Shown here one piece after another: positions 8,253 through 15,568 of a DNA stretch of 21,047 nt. How positions within the stretch are numbered: position 1 is the stretch's first letter; each line of letters opens with the position of its first letter. The translations under genes and the position numbers were made by a program. The stretch is from Ichthyosporea sp. XGB-2017a (lineage: Eukaryota > Opisthokonta > Ichthyosporea), in assembly GCA_002811675.1 (NCBI GenBank), contig PDIM01000013.1:37670-58716 (forward strand), given 5' to 3'. The notes under the pieces are model-generated. The model ran no database searches. It saw only the letters and a program-made list of their open reading frames with translations, and was not told where the DNA came from.

Positions 8253-8259
8253 TATAAAA
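8253..8259 (+). promoter_or_regulatory. Orphan plus-strand TATA box with possible first exon
   Basis: ACTATAAAACACC lies at 8251-8263. Downstream is a 24-codon open stretch (ATG 8294: MGEKQCERQTWRSGN...) that reaches a near-perfect donor GTAAGTA at 8365. I could not find a convincing next exon before the convergent PHP gene. The unit may be a non-coding RNA or a short-peptide transcript. A 43-codon ORF at about 8418-8551 (MERLICGRTGRRETV...) follows, without recognisable similarity. Confidence 0.4.
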
Positions 8260-8384
8260 CACCCGAGAGGGACCCAGGGGTTAGCTGAGAGTCGATGGGA
8301 GAGAAACAGTGTGAAAGACAGACGTGGAGGAGTGGCAACATGTGTCTAAGAAGATCTACTACATGTAAGTACCACAGGCGCCCC

Positions 8385-8420
8385 GTTGTGTGATTGGTGA
8401 TGGTTGTGTGATTGGTGATG
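8385..8420. repeat. Perfect 18-bp tandem duplication carrying inverted CCAAT boxes
   Basis: The unit GTTGTGTGATTGGTGATG occurs twice with no difference, at 8385-8402 and 8403-8420. Each copy contains TGATTGG, that is CCAATCA on the minus strand, at 8391-8397 and 8409-8415, giving two CCAAT boxes exactly 18 bp apart. Confidence 0.75.
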
Positions 8421-8644
8421 GAGAGACTGATCTGTGGAAGGACGGGTCGACGGGAAACGGTGAATCTTTATGGGGAAATAATTATGTGGAGCTTCATGCT
8501 GCATGTTGGCACTTGGCAGATTGATTCCCCTAATTGTCTTGTTCTTTGAGACACGTGATCAGATAATGGAATTGATAGGCAAGTTAAGTGAGCGGCTGCT
8601 ACTTAGACACTTATACATAGTTTCTCATATTCCTATTGAGACTC

Positions 8645-8659
8645 TTTATTGTTTTTATT
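8645..8659 (-). terminator. Poly(A) signals of the PHP gene
   Basis: Two minus-strand AATAAA hexamers lie at 8645-8650 and 8654-8659, 10-25 nt past the stop codon, giving a very short 3'UTR typical of this window. Confidence 0.55.
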
Positions 8660-8669
8660 TTGGTGGGCT

Positions 8670-10046
8670 TTAGTGCTGCTTCGATTCTTTTGCTGAATAG
8701 GGTATGTTTATGGAGGCGCTAGGTTCACTGATGGAAGTGTGTGTGCTGCCCTTTGGACTTGGGTGAGAATGACTGGAATAGACCCGTCTCTTGATCTGAC
8801 GGAATCGGTAGTATCGGTGACCTAAGTACACCATTTCGAATATAAACTCCGCCATGAAGTATATGATAAAGAAGTAAAGGAAAAAGAAGCCGGTGTTTGT
8901 GCTTCGGACGTAGAGAATATCATCGCCTTGACAATAGCCACCTTGGAAGTCATACTGCCCCTTATTTTCGTAGTAAAAGATCTCTTGTACATACTCCCCA
9001 AATTGAGCAATTGGACTTAGCTTCTCGTAAGTATGGTCCCAATCTGGCCACACACGATGAAAAGTACCTGTAGCATCAAACATGAAATTAGTGTTTTTAG
9101 ATTTCAGAGCATCCCAAACAGCTTCCTCCGATACCTCTGCGACATTAAGTGTGGTCCATGCAAACGTTCCAATTGGTGAATGCATATCCGATCCCGTTAT
9201 ATATCCCAACTTATCCCTGTTCTCATCAACAAACTTGAGGGTCTCTAAATCAAAAATACCATTGCTAGCCCCATTAATGACTTCAAAGTAATCAACGCCC
9301 CATTCCAGCAGCTGCTCTCTTGAAGGATGGTTTGGCAGTCTGGCGATCTGTCTTTCGTTCTGCGTGTTGTTGCTCCACGGAATATGGTTAACAACCACCA
9401 TGCCGCCTTGTTCATGAGTCTGTCTAATAATATCTTGTATTTCTTCATCAGATGGGTTCGGGCTACCTACATCTATTTGAGTGTGTATTCCGATTAGATT
9501 CATGTGGATGCGACAAGTGGTATACTCTTCACCCAAAATAACAATAAATTCGTTTGGATACTTCTGTCGAGCATATTCCCTCGCTTCCATGGAAGATTTG
9601 AGTAGGTTGTGGTCTGTATGAATAATACCATTAAATCCCTCCGCTCTTGCCCACTCTACCACTTGCTGAGGGCTCAGCTTACCATCTGTGTTCTTGGTGT
9701 GACTGTGACCATCAATAAGAAAGTTGTACTTGAAGCTCTCATTGTAGGGCTTCAAATAGCTGCTCGGATCATTTTTGTAATTGAAATCAGAATCTTCATA
9801 AGTGTAAGCAGAAGGTGTTTGCCATAGATCCACCATCAATGCAATAGCAAAGAACAACCCAAACGCCAAAATAAGTGATGGCAACTTGATGCAAACTCCA
9901 AAGGCCCATTTCTTCAGCCACCTCTTGAACTGAAACATTGTAAAGAACCTCATCTCCTTCTCCTTCTGATTCTCCGTATTTGCCATACAACTTTTGTTTT
10001 CCCCCATATCTGGGGATATGTCCCTGTTCTCAAGCTCGTCGTTCAT
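8670..10046 (-). CDS. Two-pass membrane protein with PHP-family metallophosphoesterase domain
   Basis: The product is 458 aa and intronless. ATG 10046 is the first ATG in frame; the open frame above it has only GTG. PHP motifs are intact: DGHSHT (H114, H116), IHTDHN (D145, H146), GEEYTT with H181 nearby, VVNHIPW (H221) and GSDMHS (D287, H289). These ligate a metal cluster that hydrolyses phosphoesters; the substrate is unknown. A hydrophobic segment at 52-72 follows a basic flank (KRWLKKW), and a second at 387-409 precedes a basic tail (RYYRFRQIKRR). By the positive-inside rule both ends are cytosolic and the PHP domain is luminal or extracellular. Sequons NES (102) and NNT (226) in that domain fit this. 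A (TC)7 run at 10071-10084 lies in the probable 5'UTR. Confidence 0.85.
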   Translation of the reverse strand: MNDELENRDISPDMGENKSCMANTENQKEKEMRFFTMFQFKRWLKKWAFGVCIKLPSLILAFGLFFAIALMVDLWQTPSAYTYEDSDFNYKNDPSSYLKPYNESFKYNFLIDGHSHTKNTDGKLSPQQVVEWARAEGFNGIIHTDHNLLKSSMEAREYARQKYPNEFIVILGEEYTTCRIHMNLIGIHTQIDVGSPNPSDEEIQDIIRQTHEQGGMVVVNHIPWSNNTQNERQIARLPNHPSREQLLEWGVDYFEVINGASNGIFDLETLKFVDENRDKLGYITGSDMHSPIGTFAWTTLNVAEVSEEAVWDALKSKNTNFMFDATGTFHRVWPDWDHTYEKLSPIAQFGEYVQEIFYYENKGQYDFQGGYCQGDDILYVRSTNTGFFFLYFFIIYFMAEFIFEMVYLGHRYYRFRQIKRRVYSSHSHPSPKGSTHTSISEPSASINIPYSAKESKQH

Positions 10047-10070
10047 TACTCTCAAAAACACTTATCCCCC

Positions 10071-10084
10071 TCTCTCTCTCTCTC
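10071..10084. repeat. (TC)7 microsatellite
   Basis: Seven TC units sit 25 nt upstream of the PHP gene ATG, so the mRNA leader would carry a GA repeat. It may be a GAGA-type promoter or leader element, or a simple repeat. Confidence 0.6.
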
Positions 10085-10309
10085 TGCTAAGTGACACTTT
10101 TTCTATTTCGCTTTTCCAAATCTCCTATCCCATACATATATCAAGAATCAACAAACAAAACCTCTTTTCCTTATGCTTTATTTCCCTTTTAATTAAGCAA
10201 ACAATAGTCTACTCCACCAGCCAGAAAGACAAACAAGTGTAATTCCTTGAAGAACCGGATTTCTGGTTATCTAGATAATCTTAACACTTCTATGTACTAT
10301 TCGTACAGG

Positions 10310-10500
10310 CCAATTGCCCTATTAGAATTCAGCTTTGGGTGTTTCATTGTAAGATTATGGGAAAAAGCCCCTATTTGGCCAATCAGATGCGAGGAGAGTG
10401 TGGGAAGGGGGGGTGATGGACCAATCAGCGTGGCGGAATGGGTTACACAGCTAAGGTTTGGTTGGTGTAAGAAGTCCCATGCTGTGTGATTCGTATAAAT
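10310..10500 (+). promoter_or_regulatory. Orphan promoter: three CCAAT boxes and a TATA box
   Basis: CCAAT occurs at 10310-10314, 10379-10385 (CCAATCAG) and 10421-10427 (CCAATCAG), followed by TATAAAT at 10494-10500. This orderly array predicts plus-strand transcription starting near 10525. The PHP gene runs the other way from about 10046, so the boxes could also serve it. No known gene lies downstream for 2.5 kb. Confidence 0.55.
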
Positions 10501-10689
10501 GGCGCGGGGCCCAAATTCCATTCGAAGACGACATTGACGTTTCGAAGAATTTGAGAATTGCGCAATAAAGCAATGAAGAAAATCAATCGATTTTGACACG
10601 ACTTGAATAGTTTTTATATTTGGGTTGGTTTTGTTCTGTTTAATCAGTTATTGACTTGAGCCCTTGCCATGATGCATACATACTCTTAG

Positions 10690-10890
10690 CACCAGCCAGA
10701 AACTGTTGCGCATGCTGCTTATTCCAAAAAGTGTTATCAAGACGATATTATAATATCACTTATATTTCAGGCTATCCAGAAGTATGTGATGGAATTGGAG
10801 TCAGAAGTCTTTTACGAATTATGGCACAAAGATGCTGATCAGCACAGAGGCCTTCTACTACATGCAAAGAAGAGGTGTGTCGAAATGGGT
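10690..10890 (+). CDS. Possible exon of an unidentified gene (weak)
   Basis: The frame is open for about 67 codons from after a TAG at 10687 to TAA near 10889, and has no ATG at its start. A good acceptor (tatatttcag) ends at 10770, after which the frame reads AIQKYVMELESEVFYELWHK and continues with polar, helix-like residues. It lies downstream of the orphan promoter. I found no first exon with an ATG and a donor in frame, and no family match, so it may be chance. Confidence 0.2.
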
Positions 10891-11914
10891 TAATTGGCGA
10901 AGGCGAAGAATATGGGAATAGTGATGATACTGACTGACTACATGTACATCATGTGGTCCAGGTGTGTACAAAAGTTCACGACGAGGTGATCGATTGTGCA
11001 AATAACATGCGAGTTGATTGATTGGAAAGCTCCTAACTCTACCAGGGACTTTCATTTTTTATGCCCGCAATAAGAAAAGCCATAAGCCATCCAAGCGGGT
11101 CGTCTTGGGAGAAATAACTGGTGCATTTTCAACTTTTGATAAATAAAGGAAAACAGCTGAGCTGAGAAATTAATCCGTGATGCTGAAATATTGGCTCCAG
11201 TAACTTTAGTTTATCATTTCCGGACAGATACCATGATAATGCCCCAAAGGCAAGATGCAAAGTGGATCTAGAGCGGACTATAAGTGGAACATTGCCATAT
11301 TATACCTTTAAGGGCGCAAGTGCACGACCATTTCAATATTGCCGCGGATACCACTTTCTACATAGCTGGCTAAAATAACGGTTTGTTTAATAGATGTCAA
11401 GCATATTTGAGGTCAATGCTATGCGGCTACATGCGGGATTTACACCACATATGATTTATATGCCAAAACATTAGACGTAGTCTGGGAAAATTTAATTTTT
11501 CACAAGTGTAAGCAAACACACATTGCACAATTGCTTGGGTTAACTTTGGCAAAATAGTTCTTATCAGTTTGAAGAGCCAACTAAAAACGCCATATCTATG
11601 GAGATTCTGTGGCATGTCGCAAGGTTAAAGATGCGAAGCAGTAATGAAAAGCAAATGGGGAAAGCTAACTTTGATTGGTTTTTTTTTTCTTGTTTTTTCC
11701 ACCAAAGCATTTTGTCCAAGCAAATTGCTGTACACTGACCCATGTTTCACTCACATTTTCTATGTAGTATGTGGACAGTACCTGTGTACCTTGCTCGCAT
11801 CATGTGGATCTCTTGTGTCGCAACAAAGCTTAACTATCGATCCGATCGAACAAGTTTAATTGCAAAAGATAAAAAAGACGAGTTCAGAAATAAAGTCTAA
11901 AAGCATGAACGCCC

Positions 11915-11940
11915 TCGAATTTATGTATCGAATTTATGTA
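11915..11940. repeat. Perfect 13-bp tandem duplication
   Basis: The unit TCGAATTTATGTA occurs twice in a row (11915-11927 and 11928-11940), followed closely by a GTACGTAC palindrome. No function is apparent; replication slippage explains it. Confidence 0.7.
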
Positions 11941-12049
11941 CAGTAGTACGTACATAGCTGATACTTTTGTGATTGATTGTAATTTGGTTCAACATTTCGC
12001 AACTTTTGTCATGCACATATATTGTTGCTTCATGACTCCTTGCAGCTTG

Positions 12050-12099
12050 ATCCTTGCACTGGCAATTAACTCGATAAGCCAATCACAGTGAAGAGAAAT
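12050..12099 (+). promoter_or_regulatory. CCAAT-containing module, copy B
   Basis: This copy carries ACTGGCAA (12058-12065), CCAATCA (12079-12085) and AGAGAAAT (12092-12099), matching copy A at 8103-8152 with about 70% identity by eye. It lies about 800 nt before the POT TATA box. It may mark a distal enhancer, the promoter of an unseen transcript, or a dispersed repeat fragment. Confidence 0.4.
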
Positions 12100-12892
12100 A
12101 AAAACTTTTCCATATGTTGTTAAGTGATGAAATGTGTTCATAAAGCTTGAACAGTGCAGCTGTGCAGGTGTGATTGATTAATCGAAGAATTGATACTGCA
12201 TAATAATATACACGAGCTTTTACTTTTTATTATAAGAAAGTGCTATGTACCTGACTCGACTCATGGAGAGCTCCGGCATTCGTATTCTGTCGCATGTTTT
12301 GTGGGGGTTGTCTCTTGGTTCTCAAAGGTGTTGTAATTGGTGTATTAAAGTTTAAATTAATTCTGAACCATCTTTTGAGTGAGTCGTTTCCCAGATATTC
12401 GCTCAATTGCAGAAGCTAACAACTCAATTTGGTGCTAAAATGCTGCTAAAAATAAATGAAAGCTGTAAGGGTTACGGTTCTGATTGTGAATCAAAGTGAG
12501 CCAGACATGAGAACAAATTGAAAATTGGTACACACATCAGCTAGAATATAATTTTGCCAAATTATGACAAATTAAGGTGCCTATATATATAATAAGGGGC
12601 CTGGAGTCTGGACCTATATTCTCTTATCTTCCCAGTGTGAAGTCATTTCTGCAATAATATTACATAATGTTTAATAGAATATTTACGAGCACATGTACTG
12701 CCGGTGGCTTTAAATATAAAACACTTTAATTGCATCGATCTAGAATTGCATGTACACAGTAATTACGACGTATAGTTATTAAGTTCACGTTGTTCAGAAT
12801 TGAGAATTATAGTTCATGATTGTCCGTAAGCATCTGAGAATAAGAGCTTAAATTAGAATATTATACTACTATTCTCCCCTTCGCACCATCTG

Positions 12893-12906
12893 AAACTATA
12901 AAAGCC
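12893..12906 (+). promoter_or_regulatory. TATA core promoter of the POT transporter
   Basis: AAACTATAAAAGCC, with TATAAAAG at 12897-12904, lies 108 nt upstream of the ATG and predicts a start near 12930. It is identical over 14 bp to the ligase core promoter. Confidence 0.7.
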
Positions 12907-13004
12907 CATTATTCAGGCACGCTTTGTGTTTTGTCTTTTATCAGACAATATCAACAAATTCTAACTTGATTTTGAATTAGTGATTTGATTTTGAATTTTG
13001 AAAA

Positions 13005-14693
13005 ATGTGTCAATCGCAGGAAAGTCAGTACCCTGCTGCAGTCGTGGCCATTGAAGGCCAGAAAGATGCCAAGGAACAAGATGCTCACAACGCGTATGAG
13101 TTCCCCAAGAAAATGCCTAAGCAAATCCTTGGGGGGTTTCCTTGGACAGCCATTGTTATTCTCCTTGTTGAAGCAGCCGAGCGTTTTGCGTTTTACTCTG
13201 CTTCTTTAACTTTCACGAAATACATGCAAAATATGCTTGGTCTTCCTGCCAACACCTCCAGTTCTATCAGATCTGCTTTCAACTTTGCTGCCTTTGGTAC
13301 TGGTGTGATCGGTGCTTTTGTTGCTGACAAATGGATTGGAAAATACAAAACTATTGTTGTATTTGGACTGATTTACTTCTTAGGTTTGTGCTGCCTTGCC
13401 CTTTCATCCTTTCCCTTTGCTTTCAACACATGGCCGAATATGGGACCAGGAACCCCCAACATTGAAAGCGATGCTGATGGAAGCTTTGCTCAATATGGTT
13501 ACTACATTGCTCTTGTGTTGATTGCTTTCGGTACTGGAAGTATCAAGTCCAACATCGGGCCATTTCTGGCTGACAATGTTGTAGGAAATGATGATAACAA
13601 GGTTGAGAAAATTTTCCGTTGGTTCTACTGGGGTATCAATGCTGGTGGATTTGTTGGTATTCTGTGGGGGCCCCAGTCCCACTTGTACGGAAACCATTCA
13701 ACATATAATGCGAGTACCTCAACTTATGATGGAAGCTCGTACTGGTTAAACTTTTCTGTCAGTGCCGGTGTGTTTTTGCTTGCTTATATCTCTTTTGTTG
13801 TGTGCAAGAAATGGTATATTCAGAAACTTCCCAATGGAACAGTCTATACTACTTTTTACAATGTATGCTCTAGTGCTGTAAAGAAAGGATGGTCAAATGC
13901 CAATGGAAATGAAGCTGAAATTCGTGACGTGAGAAAGACCATTAATGTCTTCAAGCTTTTTGTATTATTTCCTATCTTCTTTTTTGCCTACAACCAAATG
14001 GGTGATACTTTCATCAACCAAGCTACTTGGATGACAAGACCCAAGTGGTTGGGAGTTGAGGCCCTTAATTTGTTTGATTGCATTGCCATAATCTGCCTTA
14101 TTCCAGCGGTCGAAGTTATCCTCCCTATGATTCGTAAGCTCACCGGATGGGAAATTGGCCCTGTTGCCCGTATCTCTGCCGGTTACGTCTTCACTGCTTG
14201 TGGTTTCTGGTGGGTTTACGTGTTACAGAGAATACTTTTGAACAATGGTGAATTTTCCGGGCCTGATGCCGCAGATCTTACTTATAATGCTTACCCTGGC
14301 AAGGCCATCTCTATTTGGTGGCAGATTCCAGGATATATGTTCATCGGTTTGGGAGAAATTTTCTGTTCCGTAACTCTTCTTGAAGTAGCTTACAGCCAGG
14401 CACCCAAAGATATGAAGTCGATGGTGATGGCTCTTGCTAATTTTACAATCGCCTTTGCTATGTTGGTTCAGACTTGTATGGGTGAGCTTCTGACCTTTAA
14501 TGTTTACGAAAACTTTTTCTTGGCAATTGCGATTATTCTTATGGTAACTAGTCCCGTAAACTACTTTTTGTACAGAACCTATGATTTTGGCAGCAAAAAC
14601 GAGCACATCGAAGAAACCGTCGAATGCGATAACACAATTGTTATGGAATATGCAAGTAACGCTACTGAAAAGAAGGCTAGCATTGTGGCTTAA
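13005..14693 (+). CDS. Proton-coupled oligopeptide transporter (POT/PTR2/SLC15 family)
   Basis: The product is 562 aa and intronless, with ATG in context AAAAATG. Residues 1-45 are a hydrophilic N-terminus, followed by about 12 membrane helices. The proton-coupling motif ExxERF is present in helix 1 (E56, E59, R60, F61). GTGSIKSNIGPFLADNV matches the PTR2 signature, FYWGINAGG matches the FYxxINxGS motif, and WQIPGYMFIGLGEIFCSVT followed by LEVAYSQAPKDMKS is the C-terminal family hallmark. The family imports di- and tripeptides (in some members nitrate or other solutes) with protons, at the plasma or lysosomal membrane. The loop between helices carries NHST and NAST sequons. The acidic C-terminal tail is short. 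AATAAA at 14744-14749 ends the transcript about 50 nt after the stop. Confidence 0.95.
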   Translation: MCQSQESQYPAAVVAIEGQKDAKEQDAHNAYEFPKKMPKQILGGFPWTAIVILLVEAAERFAFYSASLTFTKYMQNMLGLPANTSSSIRSAFNFAAFGTGVIGAFVADKWIGKYKTIVVFGLIYFLGLCCLALSSFPFAFNTWPNMGPGTPNIESDADGSFAQYGYYIALVLIAFGTGSIKSNIGPFLADNVVGNDDNKVEKIFRWFYWGINAGGFVGILWGPQSHLYGNHSTYNASTSTYDGSSYWLNFSVSAGVFLLAYISFVVCKKWYIQKLPNGTVYTTFYNVCSSAVKKGWSNANGNEAEIRDVRKTINVFKLFVLFPIFFFAYNQMGDTFINQATWMTRPKWLGVEALNLFDCIAIICLIPAVEVILPMIRKLTGWEIGPVARISAGYVFTACGFWWVYVLQRILLNNGEFSGPDAADLTYNAYPGKAISIWWQIPGYMFIGLGEIFCSVTLLEVAYSQAPKDMKSMVMALANFTIAFAMLVQTCMGELLTFNVYENFFLAIAIILMVTSPVNYFLYRTYDFGSKNEHIEETVECDNTIVMEYASNATEKKASIVA

Positions 14694-14743
14694 ATTGCTT
14701 AGTCATTGCCTTCAAAAAAACTGCTTTCTAATGTAACAATACA

Positions 14744-14749
14744 AATAAA
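14744..14749 (+). terminator. Poly(A) signal of the POT gene
   Basis: AATAAA lies 50 nt after the stop codon, consistent with the short 3'UTRs of neighbouring genes. Confidence 0.6.
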
Positions 14750-15441
14750 CTCTACCTTCACTTCCTGTTTCACAAATGTACTTACAAATCAGCTTGGCTA
14801 ATTTCGAGTGCCGGCGGGGCGACGTAACTTTTAATGCCCCCACTGTATAATAATTATTTCCCCAGAAGTTCTCAGTTCTCACGATCATAGTCCACTCTAG
14901 TACTGTAGCTACAAGTTGTGGCCCATAACTCATGATCAATTATACTTTATATCGAGGGGGAGGAAATTTGCTTCGCTCAATCACTTGCATCACTTACCAA
15001 AGGAAGGGTTTCTCCGAATATTTGAAATAGAACCAAAAAGATCCATGTACTACCATATAATGCATGTCGACTGCTGTATAAGTCTGGACCAGTGCAGTTG
15101 CGGAGCGTGGAAGCCCTATAAATTGTGCGCGAAAGAGAAAACTGATCCGAGTGATGATGCATGGCAACGGTTGATATGGTGCCAGCTGATATCATATAGT
15201 CAAAGAGCTATGTAATTAGGTGGTCGCGCTAGACCCCAATCCCCATCTGCACATGAGGAAGCACTCATGAGCAGCAAATTGCATAGTTTGGTTTTACCGA
15301 GGAGTTTTACACATTGTAAACCGAAAACAAAATGATTTGATGCCAAAGGAAAATTATACTGCTGTTTGATTTAGCTGCTGATGAACCTCACTTCTGTACT
15401 AAAATTTTATTGTAAACTTCTGGCAATTTTTCTTGTTTTGG
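14750..15441. other. Intergenic region between POT and AAAP genes
   Basis: No supported gene on either strand. It contains TATAAATT near 15118, an imperfect inverted repeat around 15290-15330 (including TTTACACATTGTAAA), and CTGGCAATT at about 15420, a word shared with the module at 12050-12099. The AAAP core promoter begins at its right edge. Confidence 0.5.
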
Positions 15442-15449
15442 TATATAAA
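15442..15449 (+). promoter_or_regulatory. TATA box of the AAAP transporter
   Basis: TATATAAA is followed by CACCTC, about 120 nt before the ATG at 15569. A TTATTTGCAG/TGTTTGTAAG stretch at 15471-15490 could mark the start-site region or a leader splice acceptor. Confidence 0.6.
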
Positions 15450-15568
15450 CACCTCATCATGAGTACTCTTTTATTTGCAGTGTTTGTAAGGCGTGGTGGT
15501 GATGTGTGTGGTAGGAGATTTACTACTTGAGAAAGAGTTGAGGAGAGATTGGTGAAAATATTCAGACA

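Larger units (their letters stand above)
8034..8669. other. Intergenic region with divergent promoters
   Basis: It holds the ligase TATA (-), the CCAAT module, an orphan TATA (+), the 18-bp tandem repeat, and at its right end two minus-strand AATAAA signals (8645-8650 and 8654-8659) that end the PHP gene. No ORF here resembles a known family. Confidence 0.6.
10900..12880. other. About 2-kb AT-rich region without recognisable genes
   Basis: I find only short unsupported ORFs on both strands. It contains an inverted CCAAT (TGATTGG, 11672-11678), a perfect 13-bp tandem duplication (11915-11940), the second copy of the CCAAT module (12050-12099), TATA-like strings at 12231 (TATAAG) and 12583 (TATATATATAATAAG), and many ATTGATT/TTAATTAA-type stretches. 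It may hold a non-coding transcript or distal regulation for the POT gene. Confidence 0.5.

Noticed and set aside
10247-10599. ORFs on both strands over the CCAAT/TATA region
   Set aside because: They lack family resemblance and overlap a promoter-like array.
10500-10620. snRNA or 5.8S-like RNA gene after the orphan TATA
   Set aside because: I compared it by eye with the U1-U6 and 5.8S cores and found no diagnostic blocks.
11427-11859. Short ORFs of 62 and 71 codons in the empty region
   Set aside because: Composition reflects AT-rich DNA; no splice context, promoter or similarity.
13404-13697. Antisense ORFs within POT, AAAP, ligase and IPO5 genes
   Set aside because: They are shadows of the conserved sense frames.
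14916-15215. 99-codon ORF between POT and AAAP
   Set aside because: It shows no recognisable features and mixed composition; nothing marks it as expressed.
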